DNA of 64,000 nucleotides, from contig JAUNJZ010000008.1 in assembly GCA_030533085.1 (NCBI GenBank), forward strand, positions 1-64,000. Direction: 5' to 3'. Source of the stretch: Synergistaceae bacterium. GTDB lineage: Bacteria > Synergistota > Synergistia > Synergistales > Synergistaceae. Shown one piece after another: positions 26,276-34,126 of the stretch (its first letter is position 1; each line of letters starts with the position of its first letter). Both the position numbers and the translations under genes were made by a program. The notes under the pieces are model-generated. The model worked only from the letters and a program-made list of their open reading frames with translations. It was not told the DNA's origin and did not search any database.

Positions 26276-26368
26276 TCAGCGGGAGCCTCGCCTTATAAAA
26301 TGGATTATCAGGCAGGGCGCCAGCATCAGCAAAAGAAATATTATCCATATAAAAGCGCTGACTCGCAT
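26276..26368 (-). CDS. 30-residue single-span membrane miniprotein
   Basis: A minus-strand ORF preceded by a near-ideal ribosome binding site (CGGAGGAAAAGAGT, 8 nt spacing). It encodes a short N-terminus, about 20 hydrophobic residues (FIWIIFLLLMLAPCLIIHFI) and a basic tail RRGSR. Composition and topology are typical of small membrane-associated regulators. It lies between the TolB-like and a 62-residue gene on the other strand. No family recognised. Confidence 0.45.
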   Translation of the reverse strand: MRVSAFIWIIFLLLMLAPCLIIHFIRRGSR

Positions 26369-26485
26369 ACTCTTTTCCTCCGCGGCAATAAATTAAGCGG
26401 CTCACAAACTGGCCGATATCTCCGGTATGTAGTAATATATTAACTATTATAATATCTCTGTCTGGAATTTGGGAGGCCTTTTAAA

Positions 26486-26674
26486 ATGGCAAAGCAGCAG
26501 CCCGAGGGCGTATATCTTTACATCAACGACAGCGGCGAACGCTTCATCGCGATAGTGGACGCCTTCGGCGTGGCGAATATGCTCCCGTGGATGCAGCCGG
26601 GAGAGAGCGGCAATATTATGGAAAAAAGCTGGAATCTCACGGGCGATTTCATTAAGTTGAAGGTATCGGATTAG
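26486..26674 (+). CDS. 62-residue conserved hypothetical protein
   Basis: A short acidic soluble protein with GGGAGG 9 nt upstream of its ATG. It begins with a beta-rich region (VYLYINDSGERFIAIVDAFGVA), has one Trp in MLPWMQPG and one in KSWNL, and no Cys or His. I do not recognise the family. Its upstream gap contains a possible TATTATAATAT -10 region. A shared terminator with pgi follows. Confidence 0.55.
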   Translation: MAKQQPEGVYLYINDSGERFIAIVDAFGVANMLPWMQPGESGNIMEKSWNLTGDFIKLKVSD

Positions 26675-26695
26675 AAAAGGGTGCGTATCTCAGTT

Positions 26696-26738
26696 ATTAA
26701 AAGGCGCGGCCCCTTCTCGATAAGGAGCCGCGCCCTTG
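26696..26738 (-). terminator. terminator between the 62-residue gene and pgi (convergent)
   Basis: GCGCGGC (26704-26710) and GCCGCGC (26727-26733) form a GC-rich stem. Read on the minus strand it is followed by TTTTAATAA and so stops pgi; on the plus strand the tail is only CCTTGTCC, weaker. Confidence 0.7.
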
Positions 26739-26756
26739 TCCTTCACCGGAGTGTTT

Positions 26757-28109
26757 TTACAGCGTATCGACCCTATCCGCCGATATTTTTCCGAACCACT
26801 CGTCTACCTCTTCCGCATCTTTTTCATAGCCCTCGCGCCCCATCAGTCCGTAGGTGTATTTCTTGCCCTGCTCCACGCCGGGCTGGTCGAAGGGGTCTAT
26901 TCCCATCATCCGGCCTGTGAGCGCCGTCAGGTACTCGTAGAAAAAGGCTAGCGCGCCGACTGTTTCCGCATCGATGGCGGCCAGCTCTATCCATACGAGC
27001 GGACGCCCCGCTTTCACTATCGCCGCGGCCGTGCTCTTCGCCTCAAGATTCAGCATCGCCCCTATACCCTGACCGTCGAGATACTTCAAAGGGGCGAGCG
27101 TCCCGTGAGCTATCGGCGGCACGCAAAGCTCCCTGCCGCGGCTGCCGGCGCTTATAAGCGTGAATAGTTTATCGTCAGGCCCCTCCGTGTAGAGCTGCAC
27201 CTGCGAGTGCTGGTCTATCGCGCCGAGGGCGCGCACTGGCGTCGTGCCAAGCCCTTTTTTGCCGAGGCTCTCCGCCCAAAGCTGCGCGTACCACTCCGCG
27301 AAGTAGGCCATTCTGCTTGAATAGGGCATGAGAACGGACATCGGGCGGCCCTCTTTCTCATGGAGCAGATGTATCGCGGCAAGCCTGAGCGCCGGATTTT
27401 TATCAAAGTCTTTTTCTTCCGTCAGGAATTTTCTCATCGCCGCGGCCCCGCGAAGAAGCGCCGGCGCGTCCGCTCCCAACGCCGCGGCCGTTACCAGACC
27501 GGCGGGGCAAAGCACGGAGTAGCGCCCTCCGACGGAGGGGGGCAGCTCCATAACGCGGCACTGAGAAGCGTTCGCAAAGGCGCGGAATATGCCCTTCTCC
27601 GGGTCCGTTATCACAAGTATATCCGCGTCGCTTTGACCTTTTTTAAGCAGCTCCTCCCTGAACCAGAGAAACTGGGTCATCGTCTCGGCCGTAGCCCCTG
27701 ATTTGCTGACGCCGACGAGCGCAGTGCGCCCATCCTTCACCCGCTCCCATATCGAGAGGATTTTATCTGGGTCTGGATTGTCCGCGAGGAAAAATTTCGG
27801 AGCCGCTCCGCTTTCATTGTAGAATATGTCAAGCAGCGCCTGATTGAGCATCAGATTTCCAAGGGCGGAGCCGCCGATGCCGACCTGTATCACGCTGTCG
27901 TAGCCCGCGAGCCATTTCGCCGTCTCCTCGATACCGTCGGTCGGAGAATCCGGCAGCGCCATCCAGCCGTGGCCGGAGACAGCTGCCGGCGTCTCAGCAA
28001 GCCACCGCTGCGCCTCGCGCGCCTTCGCGCCGTATATATTTTTCAGCTCCGCCGCCGAAATCCCGCTTCCTCCCAATGAGGCTCCAAAAGAAAATGATAT
28101 TTTATCCAT
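26757..28109 (-). CDS. pgi: glucose-6-phosphate isomerase
   Basis: A 450-residue phosphoglucose isomerase, interconverting glucose-6-phosphate and fructose-6-phosphate in the cytosol. Signature segments are VGIGGSALG (about residue 80), VSKSGATAETM (about residue 135) and the family pattern SVGGRYSVLCPAG (about residue 195), with the late EQGKKYTYG block containing the catalytic Lys. The length matches bacterial short-form enzymes. I placed the start at 28109 (MDKISFSFG); the longer frame has no family similarity and a poorer site. It is monocistronic, 130 bp from the convergent-side glutaredoxin gene. Confidence 0.95.
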   Translation of the reverse strand: MDKISFSFGASLGGSGISAAELKNIYGAKAREAQRWLAETPAAVSGHGWMALPDSPTDGIEETAKWLAGYDSVIQVGIGGSALGNLMLNQALLDIFYNESGAAPKFFLADNPDPDKILSIWERVKDGRTALVGVSKSGATAETMTQFLWFREELLKKGQSDADILVITDPEKGIFRAFANASQCRVMELPPSVGGRYSVLCPAGLVTAAALGADAPALLRGAAAMRKFLTEEKDFDKNPALRLAAIHLLHEKEGRPMSVLMPYSSRMAYFAEWYAQLWAESLGKKGLGTTPVRALGAIDQHSQVQLYTEGPDDKLFTLISAGSRGRELCVPPIAHGTLAPLKYLDGQGIGAMLNLEAKSTAAAIVKAGRPLVWIELAAIDAETVGALAFFYEYLTALTGRMMGIDPFDQPGVEQGKKYTYGLMGREGYEKDAEEVDEWFGKISADRVDTL

Positions 28110-28242
28110 CCTTAACACCGGCCTTTCATAATAGATGCGAACAAAAAATGACGGCGGGACTATTCCTGCCGTCACTATCATATAACACTTTTATCTTTTT
28201 TTCACTCATTGTCCGCCGCAATACAAATCCGGCGGCCTGCGC

Positions 28243-28488
28243 TCAGGGAATCAGATTATTCTCTTTCAGAACGGCTTCCAGCTCTCCGGGGTTGTAGCCG
28301 ACGATAAATTTATCGCCGATGGTCGTGACTGGAACGCCCATCTGCTTTGTCTTTTTCACAAGCTCCATCGCGGCGGCGCGGTCTGCTGAAACGTCAACCG
28401 TCGTGTAGGCTACCTTGAGCTTATCGAGATATTCCTTAACCTTCGTGCACCACGGGCAGGTCTGCGTCGTATATACTCTGACTTCCAT
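28243..28488 (-). CDS. glutaredoxin-like protein
   Basis: An 81-residue thioredoxin-fold protein with the CPWC active site (residues 11-14), the cis-Pro in GVPVTTIG and the GYNPGEL glutathione-side loop. It reduces disulfides, probably coupled to a thioredoxin-reductase-like partner because many anaerobes lack glutathione. It resembles the domain fused to the Cys-knuckle protein at 48412. The ribosome binding site is TAAGGAG. Confidence 0.9.
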   Translation of the reverse strand: MEVRVYTTQTCPWCTKVKEYLDKLKVAYTTVDVSADRAAAMELVKKTKQMGVPVTTIGDKFIVGYNPGELEAVLKENNLIP

Positions 28489-28770
28489 TTTATCTGACCA
28501 CTCCTTAAAAGTTATTTTAAAATTGTTTCACTTATGTTATTATAACCCATAAGCGGGAATTAGTCGCCTGCGCAAAAAGCAGATTTTTTCTACAGATTAC
28601 ACATACATCGGCCAGTACGTACCAATTAGTTAAAATTTCTTTTTTGGTTGGTTTATTCTTTTATGCTTGAGAACATTGCAATATTCGGCAAATTGAGTTA
28701 AATTTGTACCCGGTTTGTGTATATTGAAAATGTGTGGGATAAAATGCTTTAACTTTAGAGGAGGTACATC

Positions 28771-29616
28771 ATGTTCAAAATAGTATCCAAGCAGAAGATC
28801 GCGCCGAAAGAATTCGACTTCTGGGTCGAAGCTCCGCGCATCGCGAAGCACGCGAAGGCGGGACAGTTCGTCGTCCTCCGCGTCAACGACGGAGGGGAAA
28901 GGATCCCCCTCACAATCGCCGATTACGACTGCGAAAAGGGGCTTATCCGCCTCATCTTCCAGGTCGTAGGCAAGACGACCGCGCTCATGTCCGGCCTTGG
29001 CGTAGGAGACTGTATTCAGGACATCTCCGGCCCGCTGGGCACGCCGAGCGAGATCGAAAAGTACGGCACTGTGCTCATGGTCGGCGGCGGCGTCGGCATC
29101 GCGGCGCTCTTCCCCATCATCAAATCGCTGAAGCAGGCCGGCAACAAGGTGATAACGATTCTCGGCGGCCGCAGCTCAGAGCTGGTCATTATGAAAGAGG
29201 AATGCCGCAAATACTCAGACGAGCTGATAATCACGACCGACGACGGCTCCGAGGGTATGAAGGGCGTAGTCACGGAAGCTATGAAAATGGTCGTCGAGCG
29301 CGGCGAGAAGGTAGACCGCTGTTGGTGCATCGGCCCCTCCATAATGATGAAATTCGGCACGAAGGCGGCGAAGGAGCTGGGGCTTCCGATATGGGTCTCG
29401 CTCAATCCGCTTATGGTGGACGGCACGGGCATGTGCGGCTGCTGCCGCGTCACCGTGGACGGCAAAATATTCTTCGCCTGCGTTGACGGCCCTGAGTTTG
29501 ACGGCCACAAGGTCAACTGGGATGAGTTCATGAGCCGCCTCCGCCAGTATAAAGACGAAGAAAAGATATCAATGGAAAAATATGAAGCAGAAGCAGGTGA
29601 ACTGACATGGCTGTAA
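28771..29616 (+). CDS. nfnA: NADH-dependent ferredoxin:NADP oxidoreductase small subunit (NfnA / sulfide dehydrogenase beta-type)
   Basis: A 281-residue ferredoxin-NADP-reductase family protein: FAD-binding barrel with ERIPLTIADYD (residues about 48-58), NAD-binding MVGGGVGIAALFPI (about residue 106), and a [2Fe-2S] site formed by DGTGMCGCCRV and FFACVDGPEF (about residues 222-245). With NfnB it bifurcates electrons between NADH, NADPH and ferredoxin. Its end overlaps nfnB by 10 nt. The ribosome binding site AGAGGAGG is clear. The 280-bp upstream gap (28489-28770) is AT-rich and must hold the promoter, but I cannot fix the boxes. Confidence 0.93.
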   Translation: MFKIVSKQKIAPKEFDFWVEAPRIAKHAKAGQFVVLRVNDGGERIPLTIADYDCEKGLIRLIFQVVGKTTALMSGLGVGDCIQDISGPLGTPSEIEKYGTVLMVGGGVGIAALFPIIKSLKQAGNKVITILGGRSSELVIMKEECRKYSDELIITTDDGSEGMKGVVTEAMKMVVERGEKVDRCWCIGPSIMMKFGTKAAKELGLPIWVSLNPLMVDGTGMCGCCRVTVDGKIFFACVDGPEFDGHKVNWDEFMSRLRQYKDEEKISMEKYEAEAGELTWL

Positions 29617-31019
29617 CATTCTCAAAGTGGAAGACCCCAATTAAAGAACAGGATCCCGAAGTGCGCAAGGGCAACTTCGGCGAGGTGTGCCTCGGCTACT
29701 CCCTCGAAGAGGGGATGAAAGAGGCTGAGCGCTGCCTCCAGTGCAAGACAAAGCCCTGCGTCGCAGGCTGCCCGGTAAAAATCGACATCCCCGCCTTCAT
29801 CAAATGCGTCAAGGATGGAGACATGGCCGGAGCCGCCGAAATAATGGATAAATACACAAACCTCCCCGCCGTCTGCGGACGCGTCTGCCCGCAGGAATCG
29901 CAGTGCGAGGGGCTTTGCACCGTCGGCAAGATGAAGGACTTCGAGCCTGTCGCGATAGGCAAGCTTGAGCGTCTTGTCGCCGACTGGAAGTACGCGCAGG
30001 AAAACCTCGAGGCGAAGCCATACGAAGGGGAAAAGAAGGGCAAGGTAGCAGTGGTAGGCTCCGGCCCATCAAGTCTCACGGTCGCCGGAGATCTCGCGAA
30101 GATGGGCTACGAGGTAAAAATCTTCGAGGCTCTGCACGCGGCGGGCGGCGTTCTCATATACGGCATTCCGGAATTCCGTCTCCCCAAGAAAATCGTCAAA
30201 ATGGAAATCGAGGCAATGCAGAAGCTCGGCGTAGATATAGAGTGCAACGTCGTCGTAGGAAAAACGATCACCATGCAGGAGATAATGGCTGAATACGACG
30301 CATGCTACATCGCCGTCGGCGCGGGCGCGCCGCACTTCCAGGGCGTCCCCGGCACCACGCTTAACGGAGTATACTCCGCCTCGGAATATCTGACGCGGAT
30401 CAACCTGATGCACGGCTACGAATTCCCGAAATTCGACACCCCCGCCAAAAAGGCAAAGAAGGTCGTCGTCATCGGCGGCGGCAACGTAGCTATGGACGCG
30501 GCGCGCTCAGCGAAGCGCCTCGGAGCGGAAGAAGTGACGATAGTATACCGCCGCTCGCTGGCGGAGCTTCCCGCGCGTATCGAAGAATACCATCACGCCG
30601 TCGAAGAGGGGATAATCTTCAACTGGCTCACCAACCCGACGGAATACGTCGATAACGGCGACGGCACGCTCAAAGGCGTGAAGTGCATAAAGATGGAGCT
30701 TGGAGAGCCTGACGCCTCCGGCAGACGCCGCCCCGTTCCGGTAGAGGGCAGCGAATTCTTCATCGAGGCGGACTGCGCCATAGAGGCCATCGGACAGGGC
30801 TCCAATAAGGTGCTCCTCTCCACCTTCCCCGAAATGAAGCTCAACAAATGGGGCTACATCGAAGCCGACGAAAAGACAGGAGCGACCTCCGTACCGGGCG
30901 TATTCGCCGGCGGAGACATCGTCACCGGAGCCGCGACAGTCATCCTCGCGATGGGCGCAGGCAAAGACGCCGCAGTCGCGATAGACAAATACATCACAGA
31001 GAAGAAGGCCGCGAAGTAA
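29607..31019 (+). CDS. nfnB: NADPH-dependent Nfn large subunit / GltA-type glutamate synthase small-subunit homolog
   Basis: A 470-residue flavoprotein. The N-terminal 4Fe-4S domain is visible in RCLQCKTKPCVAGCPVKIDI (about residues 42-61) and CGRVCPQESQCEGLC (about residues 90-104). Two Rossmann FAD/NAD(P) loops follow: VVGSGPSSLTVAGDLA (about 149) and VIGGGNVAMDAARSA (about 291). Alone this family is called homotetrameric glutamate synthase; directly behind NfnA it is best read as NfnB, making NADPH from NADH and reduced ferredoxin. A very stable terminator follows. Confidence 0.93.
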   Translation: MAVTFSKWKTPIKEQDPEVRKGNFGEVCLGYSLEEGMKEAERCLQCKTKPCVAGCPVKIDIPAFIKCVKDGDMAGAAEIMDKYTNLPAVCGRVCPQESQCEGLCTVGKMKDFEPVAIGKLERLVADWKYAQENLEAKPYEGEKKGKVAVVGSGPSSLTVAGDLAKMGYEVKIFEALHAAGGVLIYGIPEFRLPKKIVKMEIEAMQKLGVDIECNVVVGKTITMQEIMAEYDACYIAVGAGAPHFQGVPGTTLNGVYSASEYLTRINLMHGYEFPKFDTPAKKAKKVVVIGGGNVAMDAARSAKRLGAEEVTIVYRRSLAELPARIEEYHHAVEEGIIFNWLTNPTEYVDNGDGTLKGVKCIKMELGEPDASGRRRPVPVEGSEFFIEADCAIEAIGQGSNKVLLSTFPEMKLNKWGYIEADEKTGATSVPGVFAGGDIVTGAATVILAMGAGKDAAVAIDKYITEKKAAK

Positions 31020-31032
31020 GAGCAGCCATATC

Positions 31033-31088
31033 CGAATACAAAAATCCCCCCGCGCCGCTCCGTCCGGCGCGGGGGATTTTTGTATTCG
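31033..31088 (+). terminator. long bidirectional terminator after nfnB
   Basis: A 23-bp stem with one bulge spans 31033-31056 and 31066-31088: the sequence CGAATACAAAAATCCCCCC...GGGGGATTTTTGTATTCG folds on itself around an 8-9-nt loop and carries a T5 tract in the descending arm. Confidence 0.9.
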
Positions 31089-31149
31089 CTGCCCCGCAAA
31101 AGCAGACGGAAAATGACAGCCATTTTCACGATTATATAAATACAATATA

Positions 31150-31182
31150 TTGACATTATATTTACATAAGCTATAATAGCTT
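31150..31182 (+). promoter_or_regulatory. relB-yoeB promoter with overlapping operator palindrome
   Basis: TTGACA (31150-31155), a 16-nt spacer and TATAAT (31172-31177) form a consensus sigma-70 promoter. The -10 box lies inside a perfect 15-bp palindrome AAGCTAT-A-ATAGCTT (31168-31182), a likely binding site for the antitoxin's ribbon-helix-helix domain, giving the autoregulation normal for these systems. Confidence 0.8.
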
Positions 31183-31201
31183 CAGAAGGGAGTGAGAGAA
31201 A

Positions 31202-31474
31202 ATGGCACAGACGCTTGTAAACATCCGTATGGACGAGACACTGAAAAAAGAGATGGAGCGGACCTGTCATGAGCTTGGTATGAACATGACCACCGCATTC
31301 ACCATCTTCGCGAAAAAGATGAGCAGAGAAAAAAGAATTCCCTTTGAGGTGTCCGTAGATCCTTTTTACTCCGAAGCGAACCTGGCGCACATCAGAGAAT
31401 CGCTCGCGCAGGCAAAGGCAGGATTGACTGTAACGAAAACGATGGAGGAGCTGGAGGCTATGGCTGATGCGTAA
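31202..31474 (+). CDS. relB: RelB/DinJ-family antitoxin
   Basis: A 90-residue antitoxin. Residues 5-50 (NIRMDETLKKEMERTC, then GMNMTTAFTIFAKKM) match the ribbon-helix-helix of RelB/DinJ proteins, which binds operator DNA; the C-terminal half would wrap the toxin. It overlaps the toxin start by 8 nt, and the ribosome binding site is AAGGGAG. The pairing is a RelB/DinJ antitoxin with a YoeB toxin, a common mix. Confidence 0.9.
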   Translation: MAQTLVNIRMDETLKKEMERTCHELGMNMTTAFTIFAKKMSREKRIPFEVSVDPFYSEANLAHIRESLAQAKAGLTVTKTMEELEAMADA

Positions 31475-31727
31475 GATAATCTTTACCGCCAACGCCTGGG
31501 AAGACTATATCTACTGGCAGACAGAGGACAAAAAAACTCTGAAACGTATCAACGCGCTGCTCAAAGACATTGACCGCGGCGGCAATGAAGGTATCGGCAA
31601 GCCGGAAGCCTTAAAGAATTGCGAAGGCTGCTGGAGCCGCCGCATAGACGACGCGAACCGCCTCGTCTACCGTCTCACGGATGAAATAATGGAGATACTT
31701 CAATGCAGAGGCCATTATGACGACTGA
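31467..31727 (+). CDS. yoeB: YoeB-family mRNA interferase toxin
   Basis: An 86-residue RelE-fold toxin of the Txe/YoeB type, which cleaves mRNA in the ribosomal A site. Catalytic residues of YoeB are conserved: Glu in GKPEALK (about residue 46), Arg in SRRIDDANRLVYR (about 58-70) and the C-terminal CRGHYDD with His and Tyr. It starts inside relB. Nothing suggests truncation. Confidence 0.92.
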   Translation: MRKIIFTANAWEDYIYWQTEDKKTLKRINALLKDIDRGGNEGIGKPEALKNCEGCWSRRIDDANRLVYRLTDEIMEILQCRGHYDD

Positions 31728-31782
31728 CACGGCACAGCCTCTGTTCAGCCCGCGGCAGCTCTAAGCCTCCAAGTCCGACAGC

Positions 31783-32649
31783 TCACATAGAGATCCCCAG
31801 CAGCCTCTGCGCCCCCCAGCCTATGAGGAAAGAGACAAAGGCGACGCCGAAGCTGATACAAATCATCTCGGCAAAGGCGGGGACAAAGGGCTCCTTGCGC
31901 ACGACAGAGACGTAAAATGTAAAAAGCAAAATAACAAAGGCGGCGTTCATCAGGCAGCCGGCCAAAGCCCAAAGGGGAGAGCTGACGCAGGCATAGGGAA
32001 CCAGCAGCATACAGACGGCAAACATATATGCAAGCCCGGTGTAGAGGGCGGCCTTGAGCGGATGGTGCTCCCCCGGGTCATTCTTTCTGGCAAGATATTC
32101 CGACGCCGCCATCGAAAGCGTGGCGGCGCTTCCGGTGATAAAACCGGCCATACAGATGACCCTTGAGTCTCCCAGCGCGAAGGTAAAGCCCGCCAGCGCC
32201 CCCGTCAGCTCGACAAGCGCGTCGTTGATACCGAGCACCATCGAGCTGATATAGCGGAGCCGTTCGTCGTCAATCATATCCAGCAGCGCCCCTTCGTGCT
32301 CCTGCTCCTGCGCGTAAACGGCCAGCGCCTCCGGCGTTTCGGCGGAAAGCTTCGAATAGAACTCCTGCGCCTTCTCCTCGCCGTTCTCCATCAGGTTTAT
32401 GACAAAGGTCAGCCCAAAAATCAGCCCGCAAAGCCTGTAAAAAAGTATCTTCAGCATATTCGGCCTCGGCATCTCTCCGGTATAGCGGCTCCATATCTCG
32501 GCATGCTTCAGCTCCTCCGCCGAAAGCCGCGCCAGCGCAGCGCCGTTCTCGCCGGCGGCATACCTGGCCATATACCCGTATATCACATGCTCCGTAACCT
32601 CATTCAACTGCATCCTTTTGATCGTTTCAAGCGCATCCTTGTTCATCAT
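31783..32649 (-). CDS. ferritin-like domain fused to VIT1/CCC1 membrane transporter (MbfA-like)
   Basis: A 288-residue two-part protein. Residues 1-135 form a ferritin/rubrerythrin-like four-helix region with ExxH-type metal ligands (EELKHAE and QEHEGALLDM). Residues 140-288 contain about five hydrophobic helices and the VIT1 landmarks GINDALVELTGALAGF and AASEYLARKN. Such fusions export or store Fe(II) or Mn(II) at the cytoplasmic membrane, protecting against oxidative stress. The ribosome binding site is weak and either of two adjacent ATGs could be used. Confidence 0.85.
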   Translation of the reverse strand: MMNKDALETIKRMQLNEVTEHVIYGYMARYAAGENGAALARLSAEELKHAEIWSRYTGEMPRPNMLKILFYRLCGLIFGLTFVINLMENGEEKAQEFYSKLSAETPEALAVYAQEQEHEGALLDMIDDERLRYISSMVLGINDALVELTGALAGFTFALGDSRVICMAGFITGSAATLSMAASEYLARKNDPGEHHPLKAALYTGLAYMFAVCMLLVPYACVSSPLWALAGCLMNAAFVILLFTFYVSVVRKEPFVPAFAEMICISFGVAFVSFLIGWGAQRLLGISM

Positions 32650-32755
32650 GAAAACACCGCCATATAAATTTTTAACAGATATCCAGCCCCAGCCGTTGAC
32701 TTTATCCCAAATGTCTCCCTATAATTCAGCAGCGAAAACATTAAGGAGGCAAAAG

Positions 32756-33286
32756 ATGAATAAAGCGGCTCTATTTCTCTGCCTGGTCTATTATATAGCG
32801 ATATCCTCCCTTTCTCCAGCCGCGGCGGTCACAGCCAAAGAATTTGCCGCCGCGCAGAACTGCCGAATCGACGCGGACGCTCTCGCGCTGATGGAATCGC
32901 TCGGAGAACTGACCTACCTCGACTCGGCCTTTATTCTCCGAATAGCGCCGCTTCCGCCGGAAAGGCAGCGCGCCCTCGCGCTGCGGCTTGCCTCCGACGG
33001 ACACATGACAGTCGAGAAGCTCAAGCAAGTACCTCTAGCAGTCGCAGTGCCGGAAGATCCGGGAGACATTATCCCGCTGCTCTACGAGCAGCTGAAAGAG
33101 GACTACTGGCGCGGCTGGCTGAAACGCCACTCCTTCATGGCCGATGTGAAGATGAGGGAGTGGAAGGATAGCGCGAAACGCCGCTTCGTCGACCCCGATC
33201 TGGCGATACGCCTCATAGATATATTCTTCCAAAAAAGAGCCGGCAGCGGCTCTAAAGGCGGCGTGACATATTTGTATGGAAAATAA
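32756..33286 (+). CDS. secreted hypothetical protein
   Basis: A 176-residue protein with a signal peptide (LFLCLVYYIAISSLSPAAA, cleavage near residue 25) and an excellent ribosome binding site (TTAAGGAGG). The mature part is helical and charged, ending with a basic region and KGGVTYLYGK; it has one Cys near the new N-terminus (AAQNCRID). No family recognised. It is divergent from the ferritin-VIT1 gene with about 105 bp between them. Confidence 0.6.
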   Translation: MNKAALFLCLVYYIAISSLSPAAAVTAKEFAAAQNCRIDADALALMESLGELTYLDSAFILRIAPLPPERQRALALRLASDGHMTVEKLKQVPLAVAVPEDPGDIIPLLYEQLKEDYWRGWLKRHSFMADVKMREWKDSAKRRFVDPDLAIRLIDIFFQKRAGSGSKGGVTYLYGK

Positions 33287-33349
33287 CGGACATATCATTC
33301 CGACATGAAGCCGTATCAGTAAAAAATGTAAAATAATAGTAAAATGTGA

Positions 33350-33378
33350 TTGACACAACGCCGTAAAAATGCGAGAAT
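33350..33378 (+). promoter_or_regulatory. sigma-70-type promoter of the Synergist-CTERM gene
   Basis: TTGACA (33350-33355), 17-nt spacer, GAGAAT (33373-33378; four of six matches). The start codon is 47 nt further on. Confidence 0.55.
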
Positions 33379-33424
33379 ACCAGAAGGTTTTACAAATAAA
33401 ATCACTGAGCAGGAGGAGTTTCAA

Positions 33425-34024
33425 ATGAAGAAATTGTTAGTATTTGTGTGCGTGGCGGCCATTCTGGCCTTTGGTTCGGCGGCGATGGCCGCCAGCGGCG
33501 GGCATGTCTCTAATAGCTATAAAGAGATCGTTATCACCAGCGCGGACGTAAAAGTCACCAACGCTGAAATTGTCAGTGTTGAACCAATATCTCTGGCGAA
33601 CACTCAGAGCGCCATCAGCGGCAAAACTTTTGTAACGAGCAACAGTGATTGGCGCGCCAATATTTTAACTGGGCTTACACTTAATCTTAACAACTACAGC
33701 GGAAGTGGGAATATCGTTTTGACTCTCACACCGGCCAACGTTCCAAGCGCCGCCCCAACATTTGCATGGATTCTGCCTTCCACTCCCGGCGCTACTGAAT
33801 TCCAGCGCTACCCTGTAACAACGTCATCAAATGCCAGTACCGGCTATATGACAGTAACAATTTCAAACGTTGATTTTGCAGCCTATTTCTCCGTGAATAA
33901 TATATTCCTCGGCACTCAAGAACATACCGGCAGCGACTCCGGCTCCAGCGGATGCAACGCAGGCGCCGCTCCTCTGATGCTTCTTCTCGGCGCGCTTCCG
34001 CTTCTTTACTTCCGTAAGAAGTAA
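33425..34024 (+). CDS. secreted protein with Synergist-CTERM sorting domain
   Basis: A 199-residue exported protein. Signal peptide at residues 1-22 (KKLLVFVCVAAILAFGSAAMAA), then a Ser/Thr/Asn-rich beta-type body, and a C-terminal tripartite tail: GSDSGSSGCNAGAAP, a hydrophobic stretch LMLLLGALPLLY and FRKK. This matches the Synergist-CTERM sorting signal, thought to be recognised by a dedicated membrane protease or sortase-like enzyme in Synergistota. The ATG at 33425 has GCAGGAGGAG upstream. Its own promoter and terminator make it monocistronic. Function of the body unknown. Confidence 0.85.
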   Translation: MKKLLVFVCVAAILAFGSAAMAASGGHVSNSYKEIVITSADVKVTNAEIVSVEPISLANTQSAISGKTFVTSNSDWRANILTGLTLNLNNYSGSGNIVLTLTPANVPSAAPTFAWILPSTPGATEFQRYPVTTSSNASTGYMTVTISNVDFAAYFSVNNIFLGTQEHTGSDSGSSGCNAGAAPLMLLLGALPLLYFRKK

Positions 34025-34042
34025 GCCGCGTAAAAAATATCG

Positions 34043-34073
34043 AATAAGCCCCTTCGTATGAAGGGGCTTTATT
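34043..34073 (+). terminator. terminator of the Synergist-CTERM gene
   Basis: AATAAGCCCCTTC and GAAGGGGCTTTATT form a perfect stem with a GTAT loop, followed by AATATTA. Confidence 0.85.
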
Positions 34074-34126
34074 AATATTAACAATTTCAAACGACTACAA
34101 TCTGAAATAATGGATGTGACACTCTG

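Noticed and set aside
28489-28770. Riboswitch or promoter upstream of nfnA
   Set aside because: The region is AT-rich with several weak box-like sequences, but no conserved riboswitch core or correctly spaced boxes could be seen.
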